This document shows, piece after piece, positions 18,614-26,897 of a stretch of DNA of 64,000 nucleotides. Source of the DNA: Azospirillum lipoferum (GTDB lineage: Bacteria > Pseudomonadota > Alphaproteobacteria > Azospirillales > Azospirillaceae); NCBI RefSeq assembly GCF_024170005.1, contig NZ_JALJXJ010000019.1, positions 1-64,000 on the forward strand, read 5' to 3'. The notes under the pieces were generated by a model, which ran no database searches, was not told the origin of the DNA, and saw only the letters and a list, made by a program, of their open reading frames with translations. Each line of letters begins with the position of its first letter. Positions within the stretch are counted from its first letter, which is position 1. The translations under genes and the position numbers were made by a program.

Positions 18614-20809
18614 CTAAGCCGCGATCGACGCCTTCCAGCGCTCGGCGAAGCTCCATTCGTCGACCAGCGCGCTCATGCGTTCCAGCCGGGGGTCGCGGGA
18701 GGTGCGGAGCTGTTCGTCGACCGCGACCAGTCGCACCTTCGGCAGCCACAGGCAGGACCCGCCCACCGCCCGCACCCGCAGGCACAAATCCAGCCCCTTC
18801 GGCTCCAGCCCGAGATAGCGGCCACCATCGGCCATCGCGCGGATCAGAAGCTCGCGCGGCAGCAGCGCGCAGTCGGCGGATGCGGCATCGACGGCCGAGG
18901 CCTCCTGCTCCTTCAGCCAGTCGCGCGGATAGCCGGCGAAGCGGCGCTCGTAGGTGACGGCACCGCCCGGCCCCTCCACCGCGACGATGCCGGCGAAGCG
19001 GACCGAATGGTCCTCATACAGCAGGGTCGGGCTGACCATCACCGGCGCCAGGGCGGCGGAGCCGACGGCGTTCGGCTTGCGGATCGCCCGTTCCAGCGCC
19101 GACAGCCAGCCGCGCTCGGTCGGCAGTACCGATGGGGAGAGCAGCAGGACGCGATCGGCTCTCGCATGCGACAGGGAAGCCGCCACCGCCTCGAACGGGT
19201 CGGCGGCGGCGGGCGCGGCGACGTAGCCGACCGAAAGCCGGTAGAAGCCGGCGGCCTGCCGGACCATGCCGGCCAGCCGCTCATGCGTGCCGGCACCAGC
19301 GACCACAAGCACCTCCGCCTCGGTGAAGTCAGGATCGTTCGCCATGCGGGCAAGGTTCAGGTCGACATCCTCGCGCCCGTCGCAGACCGGCAGGATCACC
19401 GACACGCGCGGCGTCTTCAGCGCGCGGCCCATCGGATGCAGAACGGAGGACGGAACCGCCTGGGCCGAGGCGGCGGTGCGCAGCATCGGTCCGAGATGGG
19501 TCGAGACGACGCGGTCGATGGACGGGCTGTCGGGATTGACCGCCCCCAGCATACGACGCAGCGAATCCCCGGTCGGCGGCTGGCAGGGCAGCGGCAGGAA
19601 GGCGATGCCGTCGGCCAGCGTCAGCTCCAGATGGAACTCGGCGTCGGCGGCGATGCCGGCCGGCTCCCGGGCGAAGGCGGTGAAGCCGTGACCATCGTTG
19701 CCCGGCAGCAAACGGCCGGCGAACAGAGGATCATGGGCGAAGGCGTCCGACACGTCCTTGCGGGCGAGCCGCGACCAGTCGGTGTCCAGCCGCGCGGTCA
19801 TGCCGCCACCCTTCACCGTCACCGCCCGCACCGTCTGGGTGGGGTCGAGCAGCCAGCCGCAGACGAACAGCCCTGCCCCCGGTACGCGCACCGCCATGTC
19901 CAGCCCCATGCGTACCGGCGCCTGGATCTGCGACACCGTCTCCACCCCGTTGTAGCGGGCGGCGATCGCGGCGGCGACACCGCGGCGGGCAGCATCGCCC
20001 TGCAACTGGCCCAGCATGTCGCGGGCATGGGCGGAGGCGACGCCGTCGGCCAGCAGTTGCCGATGCTCGAAGATCGCCAAGTGGTGCCAGCCGTCGGCGG
20101 CACGGAAATGGATGCGGCGGATGCTGTCGGGGGCGGCGACCGACCCTTCCAGAACCGTCAGCAGACCTGCGGCATCGTCGGGCAGGTCCGGGCGGTGGAA
20201 GGGTGCCGCGGCACTAGTATGGGAGCGCAGATCGTCGGCCTCGACAAGCACGGCGGCGACACCGGCCGGGAAGCCGTGCGACCAGCCCTGCACCATCAAC
20301 GCGCCGTCGCGGAAGCGGCCCAGCACCTCGGCGAAGCCGTCGGGGCGGGAGGCCTCCTGCGCCAGACCGGACAGCAGGCGGGTGCGGCGGTCGCCCTCCC
20401 CCGGTTCACCCCCGCCCATCTCCGGTCCGGACAACAGGGTCACGACGACATCCAGCGCGGTGCCGAGCGACTGCGGCTGCACCTCGCGCAAGGCGGCGAC
20501 CAGATGGGCCGGGTTGGTGCGGACATTCGACAGGCGGGGCAACAGCAGGTGCTTGCCCTGCGTGTCCTCGATCTCGATGCGAGACGGGCGCATATGGGCG
20601 AGCCCGGTGACGCGGATGGCACCCAGGAACCAGCGCTCCCCCGCCGCGTCGGTCCAGCAGCCGCCGCGGAAACGCCCGTCGATCATGCCGTCCAGCATCA
20701 CGACGCTGTTGGCCGGCAGGGGCTGGTCGATCGCCCCGAACAGCATCAGCGTATCCTCGTCCAGCAGGACGGCGGCGGTGATGTCGGCCTTGGTGCTGCG
20801 GTCCTTCAT
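18614..20809 (-). CDS. Large GT2-type protein lacking catalytic aspartates (probable pseudoenzyme)
   Basis: 731 residues; the ATG at 20809 overlaps the stop of the upstream GT4 gene as ATGA, giving translational coupling. The long N-terminal part (~1-460) contains a GW module near 313 (GLFVCGWLLDPTQTVRAV). The C-terminal part (~470-725) begins PRVSVILPVCDGRED and follows the GT2 fold, closely parallel to the protein at 23015-25294. However, where that paralogue has LNSDVVP, this one has LSPSVLP, and the usual ED base motif before DLCLR is replaced by LEPKGLDLCLR. The metal-binding DxD equivalent and the base therefore seem lost. It may act as a non-catalytic partner or glycan-binding scaffold. 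Confidence 0.75.
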   Translation of the reverse strand: MKDRSTKADITAAVLLDEDTLMLFGAIDQPLPANSVVMLDGMIDGRFRGGCWTDAAGERWFLGAIRVTGLAHMRPSRIEIEDTQGKHLLLPRLSNVRTNPAHLVAALREVQPQSLGTALDVVVTLLSGPEMGGGEPGEGDRRTRLLSGLAQEASRPDGFAEVLGRFRDGALMVQGWSHGFPAGVAAVLVEADDLRSHTSAAAPFHRPDLPDDAAGLLTVLEGSVAAPDSIRRIHFRAADGWHHLAIFEHRQLLADGVASAHARDMLGQLQGDAARRGVAAAIAARYNGVETVSQIQAPVRMGLDMAVRVPGAGLFVCGWLLDPTQTVRAVTVKGGGMTARLDTDWSRLARKDVSDAFAHDPLFAGRLLPGNDGHGFTAFAREPAGIAADAEFHLELTLADGIAFLPLPCQPPTGDSLRRMLGAVNPDSPSIDRVVSTHLGPMLRTAASAQAVPSSVLHPMGRALKTPRVSVILPVCDGREDVDLNLARMANDPDFTEAEVLVVAGAGTHERLAGMVRQAAGFYRLSVGYVAAPAAADPFEAVAASLSHARADRVLLLSPSVLPTERGWLSALERAIRKPNAVGSAALAPVMVSPTLLYEDHSVRFAGIVAVEGPGGAVTYERRFAGYPRDWLKEQEASAVDAASADCALLPRELLIRAMADGGRYLGLEPKGLDLCLRVRAVGGSCLWLPKVRLVAVDEQLRTSRDPRLERMSALVDEWSFAERWKASIAA

Positions 20810-22194
20810 CGGGTGCGGTTCCCCTGGATAAGAGCGGCGGGCGTTGGTGAAAGCAGTTCGCCGTAAAGCGCGAGATGGAGCGACGCGGCCTCCTCCGTCG
20901 GGCGGACGGCGGGGATGTTGGCCGACAGCCTTTCCCACAGACCGGGTTCGGACATGGCGCGGGTCATGACGCGGGCGAGGTCGGCGGGGTCGTTGGGTCG
21001 GACATGCAGGCCGTCGACGCCGTCGCGCACCGCCTCCGCCATGCCACCGATGCCGCTGACGATGACCGGGCGGCGGTGCTGGAAAGCCTCCTGGATCACC
21101 AGGGGGGCGTTCTCCCACCAGATCGACGGCATCACCACCCAGTCGGCGGCGGCCATCAGCGCCGGCATCTCCTGCGGCCGGTAGGGGCCATGGGCGGTGG
21201 CGAGGCCGCGCGCAGCCTCGAAGCCGTCGGCCACCAGTTGGCGGAATTCCGGGGTCTGATACAGGCTGCCGCCATGCACGGCCAGCGACGGGGAAAGCCC
21301 CTGGCGCGCCATGCGGGCGACGGCGTCGAGCGCCACGGTGACGCCCTTGAACGGATTGAGGTTGCCGAAATAGGCGAAGGCATCGCGCACCGCGCCGGGG
21401 ACGAGGTCGCGCGCCGGGGCCGGCTCGACGGACGGCCGGCTGTTCGCCATCACCTCGATCCGCGCCGGGTCGAGACCCCAGGCGATATAACGGTCGCGCA
21501 GGAAGCGGCTGGGCGCCAGGAAGCGGTCGACCAGCCCGAACATCGCCTTGATGTGCTTCTCCCGCAGCAGGAACTGGTCGGCCGGACGGTCGGGGAAGCA
21601 GCGGTGGCAGGCATCGGGCGACGCCTTGGTGCAGAGCGTGCGCGTCCCGCCTTCGCCGCGCGGCGGGGTCACCATCTGCCCGTCATTGGCGCAGATCGGG
21701 TAATAGTCGTGCAGGGTGTAGACGATCTTCGCGTCCGGGCAGACACGGCGGATCAGGAACAGCATCTCCACGCCCAATAGCAGCGTGTGATGCACATGCA
21801 CGATATCCGGCCGGAAGGCGCGCAGCAGGTTCGACAGGTCGGGAACCAGCCCATGCAGGTCGATCTGGCTCTGATGGAAATGGTCAAAATGGCCGGCCCA
21901 CAGCAGCACCTCGTCGGCGCTGCGGCCGAGCGTCTGGAAGCCGGTGCCGGGGCGCGGCGCCCGGTGGGTGTCGTTGGTGCAGGCGAGGAACAGGCACTCG
22001 GCTCCGGCCGCCTTCAGGCTGCCGAACAGCTCGTGCGCGAAGATCTCGGTGCCGCCGGGATGCAGGCTCGGGTGGTTGTGCGCGATCAGCAGCACCCGCG
22101 GCGGCCTGGCGGCCACCAGCGGACGCGCCGGCTGGCGCGGAGCGGGACGGGCGACTTGATTGGCGGGAAGCAGCGGAAGGCGGCGGCGGCTCAT
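20806..22194 (-). CDS. Glycosyltransferase family 4 protein
   Basis: 462 residues. After a basic, low-complexity N-terminus of ~30 residues comes VLLIAHNHPSLHPGGTEIFAH, the acceptor-side GT-B start with a family-4 glycine loop. VYTLHDYYPICANDGQMV and a CxxCFP element follow, then AYFGNLNPFKGVTVALDAVA and SIWWENAPLVIQEAF with the donor-binding glutamates. Related to the 17245-18558 protein through the same succession of motifs. Its start overlaps the methyltransferase stop (ATGA) and its stop overlaps the next start, so it sits in the middle of a four-gene coupled operon. Substrate unknown. Confidence 0.86.
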   Translation of the reverse strand: MSRRRLPLLPANQVARPAPRQPARPLVAARPPRVLLIAHNHPSLHPGGTEIFAHELFGSLKAAGAECLFLACTNDTHRAPRPGTGFQTLGRSADEVLLWAGHFDHFHQSQIDLHGLVPDLSNLLRAFRPDIVHVHHTLLLGVEMLFLIRRVCPDAKIVYTLHDYYPICANDGQMVTPPRGEGGTRTLCTKASPDACHRCFPDRPADQFLLREKHIKAMFGLVDRFLAPSRFLRDRYIAWGLDPARIEVMANSRPSVEPAPARDLVPGAVRDAFAYFGNLNPFKGVTVALDAVARMARQGLSPSLAVHGGSLYQTPEFRQLVADGFEAARGLATAHGPYRPQEMPALMAAADWVVMPSIWWENAPLVIQEAFQHRRPVIVSGIGGMAEAVRDGVDGLHVRPNDPADLARVMTRAMSEPGLWERLSANIPAVRPTEEAASLHLALYGELLSPTPAALIQGNRTR

Positions 22195-23018
22195 GGCGCG
22201 GTCCCCTTCTCCAGAACCAGCAAGTCCTGGAAATTCTCGGCCTCGCGCTGACCGCTCCAGTGACCGCGCATCACGGCGCGGGCGGGATGGAGGCCATGGG
22301 CGGCGAAGCGGCCAAGCAGGAACTCCTCGTCATAGGCGACGGCGGCGTTGGGGTGTTCCGGATCGGCCAGCAGTTCCACGCCGGGCACATCGCGGAAGGC
22401 TGGGCGAGCGGTGCCCTTGGCGATACCGGCGCGCGCGGTGGCGTCGGCCAGGAACAGGCTGAGGAAACAGCGCCCGCCCGGCTTCAGCACCCGCGCGATC
22501 TCCGCCGCGTAGCGCTCGGTGTCGGCGGTGCGCAGGTGGGTGATGACGGAGGTCAGGATGACGAAGTCGTAAGCCGCCACCTTGAAGGGCAGCGTCGCCG
22601 TCTCGCCCTCGATCCGGCCATCGGGATTGTAGAGGCCGTTGGCGACGTCGAGATGGTGGAAGCGGAACTCCGGATAGGCCGGCGTGATGGTCGACGCGCA
22701 CCAGCGGATGCCGTCCAGCACGATGTCGATGCCGTCATAGGACCCGTCCAGATACTGGGTCAGCGGCAGCGCCATGCGGCCGACGCCGCAGCCGATCTCC
22801 AGCACCTTATGGTCGGGGCGCAGGCCGCCGAGACGGACGAAATGGCGCAGGAACTCCGCCCCGATGGCGCGGAAATCGCCGTCGCCGATAAAGTGCAGTT
22901 CGGGCGGCGGCACCGGCAGGAAGCGGTTGCGCGCGATCTGGGCGCAGAGCCATTCCAGCCGCGGATCGGTCTGGCGGCGCAGGACGGCAAGCTGCGGAAT
23001 CGGCAGAATCGCGTTCAT
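22191..23018 (-). CDS. SAM-dependent class I methyltransferase
   Basis: 275 residues with the SAM-binding motif I VLEIGCGVGRMALPL (~71-85), motif II region YDGIDIVLDGIRWC, and the post-motif segment ARVLKPGGRCFLSLF. It is cytoplasmic and lacks membrane segments. ATGA overlaps at both ends couple it to the GT2 gene upstream and the GT4 gene downstream, which suggests it methylates a sugar or the growing end of the glycan made by these enzymes (a common chain-capping step), though a protein or lipid substrate is possible. Confidence 0.82.
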   Translation of the reverse strand: MNAILPIPQLAVLRRQTDPRLEWLCAQIARNRFLPVPPPELHFIGDGDFRAIGAEFLRHFVRLGGLRPDHKVLEIGCGVGRMALPLTQYLDGSYDGIDIVLDGIRWCASTITPAYPEFRFHHLDVANGLYNPDGRIEGETATLPFKVAAYDFVILTSVITHLRTADTERYAAEIARVLKPGGRCFLSLFLADATARAGIAKGTARPAFRDVPGVELLADPEHPNAAVAYDEEFLLGRFAAHGLHPARAVMRGHWSGQREAENFQDLLVLEKGTAP

Positions 23019-25294
23019 CGGGTCACCTGTGCGGTCTTGCGGGTGCGGTCAGCATTAGATGGCTGCCCCTCGTCGTCGGCGTGCCAGTCGCGCGCCATCA
23101 GTTCCGCCATGCGGTCTGCCCAGCGGCGGCCATGGAGCCAGCGGTTGTATTCGGAGGCGACTCCGCGGGTGTAGCCTTGGTGCCGGCCGATGGAGCGGCG
23201 CTCCAGATGGTACAGCTCCACCGACGGGGCATAGCGGATGTCGAGCCCCTGGCCGCGGATGCGCAGACACAGGTCCGAATCCTCGAAGTCGCCGATGATG
23301 TAGTCTTCGCAGAAGCCGCCGGCGGCGCTGTAGGCGGCGCGCGTGGTCAGCAGGCAGGCACCGGTGACGCCGGGCACCGACCGCGGCCTGCAAGCGGCAG
23401 CGAAGTCGCGCGGCAGGCCCTTGAAATAATGGTGGTTGTACCAGGCACCTTGCAGGTCGCGGTCGAAATAGAGGCCGGCATGCTGGAGGCTGTCATCGTC
23501 GAACAGCAGCTTCGGCCCGACCGCTCCGATGCCCGGACGCTCCTCCAGCGCCGCGACAAGCTGCGGCAGCCAGCCGGCACGGTCGGGGACCACGTCGGAA
23601 TTCAGGAACAGCAGCCGGTTGCCGCGGGCCACCGCGACACCGGCATTGTTGGCGGCCGAATAGCCGTAATTGGCGCTCTGCACCAGCAGCAGCATCGGCA
23701 GACTATAGAGGCCATGGAAGCCGCGCAGCAGATGCACCACTTCGTCGCGCTGTTCCGGACTGTCCAGAACGAAGACCAGTTCGGCATCGGCCATCGCCGG
23801 GTCGGTGGCGAAGCAGGCGATCTGAAAGCGCAGGAACTCCAGCGTGCGGTAGAGCGGGATGATGACCGACACCGCCGGCTTCACCTTGCGCTCGCCATAG
23901 ACGACCAGTTCCGGCTCGCTGCGGGTGGCGAGATGGGCGGCGTGCAGCGGGGCGACGGCCGCACCGATGACGGTCTCCAGCAGTTCCGGCGTGGCGAAGC
24001 GCGGCGGCAGACTGCCCAGCACGGCGGCGCGGGCATCGGAATCGGCGCGCGGACGCGGCGGCGGCACGAGACGCAGGGCTCCGCCCGACGCCAGCCGAAG
24101 CTCCGCCGTCACCTGGAGCGCCTTCGCCGGTTCGGGATTGCCCGGCAGATGCAGGACGAAGCCGCTGCGGTCGATGCCGGCACTGCCGTAGAGCTTGGCG
24201 ACATCCTCGCGCGGAAAGCGGTGAGCGAAGCGCCCGACCCGTCGTTCGCCGCCAAAGGGGGTGCGGACCACCAGTTCCACCGCCAGCCCATGCGGGTCGT
24301 GGAGCCAGCCGGCAAGGAACAGCCCGCCGTCGGACGTGGGAACCGCAAGGTCGAGCGAAGCGCCGATCGGCCGTTTGGCGTCGGCGGCCTGTCGGCGCGG
24401 CAGCGGGGCCAGCGCCTGCAACTCGCTGACCGCCGACGCGGCGGACGCGTCGTTGCGACCGCGTTGGGCGAGGCAGGCCAACAGGTAGTGACGGAGGGCG
24501 GCCGGCGTGTCGGGACGGGCGTTCAGCCGGTCGGTCAGGGTCGGCAGACCGGCAGACTCCTCGGGGAAACGGCGGCAGGCGACACCGTTGGCGCCCAGCA
24601 CCACCAGCAGGTTGCCCGGCGCGCACAGTCCGCAGTCGAGCAGCAGGTCGAAGGCGATGCGCCCCTTCCCCGCCGGATCGGGTCCGATGCATGCATCGAA
24701 GGGCGCCCGCGCCACTGCGTTCGGCGACAGCACCACCAGACCGCTGATGGCGCCGAAGCGGCTGGACAGCGCACCGGCGCACAGCAGAAGGTCGCCGCCC
24801 GCCGTCGCCCGCACCGCCAGCATCGCTGGTTCCGCCGCGCGGTCCAGCACCAGCCGGCGGCACAGCGCGGCGAAGGCTGCATCGCGGCGAAGTGCGGGGG
24901 TGGAGCAGGCAAAGTCGAACAGGAAGCGCAACACCCGCAGCCGGGCGACACCGCCCAGGCTGCCCAGCAGCCCGGCGGGGTCGAGATCGGCAGCGCCGGT
25001 TTCGGTACGAAGCTCGGCGATCACGCGGTTGTTGGCGATGAAATGGATGGGCATCCGCGGGTCGCGCGGTGCCGGCAGGATCGACAGGACGCGCCGTCCG
25101 CCCCAGCCGGTGCCGACGGTCAGCGTGGTGAAGGGCGGACGCACCGGCTCGCCGCCGACGCTCGGCGTGATCGGACCGACTGGATCGGTCACGCCGTCCA
25201 TCGTCCAACAGACGAGGAGGAAGCGGCTGCCCAGCGTCAGGCGTTGGGCCGGGGCGATCGACACCGAATTCGGCAGGACGGCGATGACGGTCAT
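23015..25294 (-). CDS. Large GT2 glycosyltransferase with long N-terminal region
   Basis: 759 residues from the ATG at 25294; the frame is open to 25381 but the earlier residues look non-native. Residues 1-460 hold a GW module near 325 (GLFLAGWLHDPHGLAVEL) and otherwise unrecognised sequence. The GT2 domain starts ~475 (VSVIIPLYR) and is intact: NSDVVP near 563 carries the metal-binding Asp, GAVGPKLLFDDDSLQHAGL and FEDSDLCLRI supply the acceptor loop and catalytic base. First gene of the coupled operon. It probably transfers a sugar from a nucleotide donor onto a cytoplasmic lipid- or protein-linked acceptor; donor unknown. Confidence 0.84.
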   Translation of the reverse strand: MTVIAVLPNSVSIAPAQRLTLGSRFLLVCWTMDGVTDPVGPITPSVGGEPVRPPFTTLTVGTGWGGRRVLSILPAPRDPRMPIHFIANNRVIAELRTETGAADLDPAGLLGSLGGVARLRVLRFLFDFACSTPALRRDAAFAALCRRLVLDRAAEPAMLAVRATAGGDLLLCAGALSSRFGAISGLVVLSPNAVARAPFDACIGPDPAGKGRIAFDLLLDCGLCAPGNLLVVLGANGVACRRFPEESAGLPTLTDRLNARPDTPAALRHYLLACLAQRGRNDASAASAVSELQALAPLPRRQAADAKRPIGASLDLAVPTSDGGLFLAGWLHDPHGLAVELVVRTPFGGERRVGRFAHRFPREDVAKLYGSAGIDRSGFVLHLPGNPEPAKALQVTAELRLASGGALRLVPPPRPRADSDARAAVLGSLPPRFATPELLETVIGAAVAPLHAAHLATRSEPELVVYGERKVKPAVSVIIPLYRTLEFLRFQIACFATDPAMADAELVFVLDSPEQRDEVVHLLRGFHGLYSLPMLLLVQSANYGYSAANNAGVAVARGNRLLFLNSDVVPDRAGWLPQLVAALEERPGIGAVGPKLLFDDDSLQHAGLYFDRDLQGAWYNHHYFKGLPRDFAAACRPRSVPGVTGACLLTTRAAYSAAGGFCEDYIIGDFEDSDLCLRIRGQGLDIRYAPSVELYHLERRSIGRHQGYTRGVASEYNRWLHGRRWADRMAELMARDWHADDEGQPSNADRTRKTAQVTR

Positions 25295-25423
25295 GAATGG
25301 GTTTCCGGCAGCGTCGATGGGTTTGAAAATCGGAAAGGCGGAATTCGGGCAAAGGGGGACCGGCGGCGGCCTTGACACCACCGGTCCGTCCTTCTCAGGC
25401 GTCGCTTAGAAAGCGTTGCTTGA

Positions 25424-26242
25424 TCAGTGGATGACGAAGAAGTCGTTCGGGTGGTTGTGGATGTCCGCAGCCGAGACACCCTTCAGCGTGATGCTGTCGC
25501 CATGGCCGAGGTCGATCACGGCGTCGCCATGCTGGTCGGTGACGCGGGCGGCCAGATCGGCGGCGTCGGTCACCTTCAGACCGTTGATGTTGCGGGAGAT
25601 CTGCAGAACGTCCTCGCCGGCCTTGAAGTCCAGGACCACGTCCTGACCGCCGCCACCGGAGAAGATGAAGACGTCGTGGCCGGCGCCGCCGGACAGGATG
25701 TCGTCGCCCTTGCCGCCTTCCAGGCGGTCGTTGCCGTCGTCGCCCAACAGGGTGTCGTCGCCGTCGCCACCGGTCAGCACGTCGTTGCCGGTGCCGCCAT
25801 GCAGGATGTCGTCGCCCTTGCCGCCGTCGAGGATGTCGTCATGGCCGCCGCCGACCAGGATGTCGTCCCCCTTGCCGCCGGTCAGCACGTCGTTGCCGTC
25901 CCCCCCGGACAGAACGTCGTCGCCGTTGCCGCCGTCCAGCACGTCGCGACCGGCACCGCCGATCAGCACGTCGTCACCATTCCCCCCCAGGATGATGTCG
26001 TCGCCCGACCCGCCGTCGATGATGTCGTTGCCGTTACCCCCCAGCAGCACGTCCGCCGATGCGCCGCCATGGATCACATCCGTCCCGTTACCCCCCAACA
26101 GAAGGTCATGTCCATTGCCGCCCAGCAGAGTGTCGTTCCCGTTGCCCCCCAGCACCAGGTCGTTACCATCTCCGCCAACCAGCAGATCGTCGTGATTCGT
26201 GCCGATATGCACGTCGTAGCTGCCCCCAGGAACCGTAGCCAT
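25424..26242 (-). CDS. RTX repeat protein, probable type I secretion substrate
   Basis: 272 residues with a strong AAGGAG ribosome binding site. After a 22-residue leader, residues 23-193 are 19 consecutive GGxGxDxLx nonapeptides, the calcium-binding RTX parallel beta-roll. The remaining ~80 residues (FSGGGGQDVVLDFKAGEDVLQ split around the turn, then a beta-rich tail) end NDFFVIH, the acidic-plus-hydrophobic terminus typical of ABC-exported proteins. There is no enzymatic or pore-forming domain, so it looks like a structural calcium-responsive surface or matrix protein. The ABC/HlyD exporter genes lie directly upstream on the same strand beyond a terminator, and glycan genes follow downstream. 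Confidence 0.88.
   Translation of the reverse strand: MATVPGGSYDVHIGTNHDDLLVGGDGNDLVLGGNGNDTLLGGNGHDLLLGGNGTDVIHGGASADVLLGGNGNDIIDGGSGDDIILGGNGDDVLIGGAGRDVLDGGNGDDVLSGGDGNDVLTGGKGDDILVGGGHDDILDGGKGDDILHGGTGNDVLTGGDGDDTLLGDDGNDRLEGGKGDDILSGGAGHDVFIFSGGGGQDVVLDFKAGEDVLQISRNINGLKVTDAADLAARVTDQHGDAVIDLGHGDSITLKGVSAADIHNHPNDFFVIH
25664..26176 (-). repeat. 27-bp tandem repeat array encoding RTX nonapeptides
   Basis: Nineteen head-to-tail 27-bp units encode the GGxGxDxLx repeats. Units differ at synonymous and variable positions; two are degenerate at the protein level (GGASADVLL and GDDGNDRLE). Such arrays are prone to unit gain and loss by slipped replication. Confidence 0.9.
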
Positions 26243-26774
26243 CGTAGGTGTCTCCTTGCGATGTGATTGGGATTTTTGGGCCTTCTTTCGGCCTCGCTCG
26301 AAAGGCTGAGCTCGCCTTTCGGTGTAACCAAATCTATCGGGGGCATAGTGTGATAAAACTCGGGCACATGGAAGAAAAAGTTGAGTCTAGACAGCAGATT
26401 CTTGCAGTAGAACACATTGTCGATATTTTCAAAAAGAGTGTTATTTTGATTTACTTCGAATTTCTAAGCAGTTTCCGTTTTAAAAAATGCTGGTAAGACC
26501 CGCCTTTCCGCCACCGGAAGGCCTCGCACCGGCGGAATTTCCAGGAAAATTCCCAAATCGTTAAAGGAAGGTTTTTAAAATCAGGTGGTCCATCCGATGC
26601 CACGGCAGCAAACCCGTGCGACTCACCGCCGACCTTACGGATGCGGGCACGGACTATTGAATAAAGAGTAATTTCGACGCCAAGGCGTCAAGTCCATACC
26701 GTATTACTCCAGTATGTAAGTAATGGGCGAATCGATTTCAGTAATTCCATACAATTCCTGTCCTGAACGTGCAA
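26243..26774. other. AT-rich intergenic region upstream of RTX gene
   Basis: About 530 bp with clearly lower GC than the neighbours, lying between the RTX start and the exporter terminator. It should contain the RTX promoter on the minus strand. I see no gene and no unambiguous -35/-10 pair; a long leader may be present. It contains the inverted repeat annotated at 26703-26724. Confidence 0.5.
26703..26724. promoter_or_regulatory. Inverted repeat ATTACT-N10-AGTAAT, possible operator
   Basis: ATTACT (26703-26708) and AGTAAT (26719-26724) form an inverted repeat separated by 10 bp, with a second small palindrome (TACTCCAGTA) inside it. In an AT-rich gap otherwise free of structure this could bind a regulator of the RTX/secretion genes. 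Only the symmetry is observed. Confidence 0.3.
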
Positions 26775-26803
26775 AAGGGCCGGCGTGGGGGACGCCGGCC
26801 CTT
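26775..26803 (-). terminator. Rho-independent terminator after the exporter operon
   Basis: A perfect 12-bp stem (AAGGGCCGGCGT / ACGCCGGCCCTT) around a 5-nt loop, closing into TTTT on the minus strand, lies 95 bp after the stop of the HlyD-family gene. It would end the ABC-HlyD transcript before the RTX gene, allowing separate control of exporter and substrate. Confidence 0.8.
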
Positions 26804-26897
26804 CCACGAGGCCGCTTGCCAGGGGATGGACGCCCATGCAGCGGCCCCAGCCCGCACCGGCCCGAACGGGGGAGAGCCGGGGGGATGGTGGTTCCGC

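Noticed and set aside
23081-25375. 764-codon plus-strand open frame opposite the GT2 gene
   Set aside because: Antisense to an intact GT2 domain and rich in Arg/Gln/Gly; typical artefact of high GC third positions.
25664-26176. Regular 27-bp repeats that could suggest a CRISPR array
   Set aside because: Units are contiguous without spacers and encode RTX nonapeptides in frame; no cas genes nearby.
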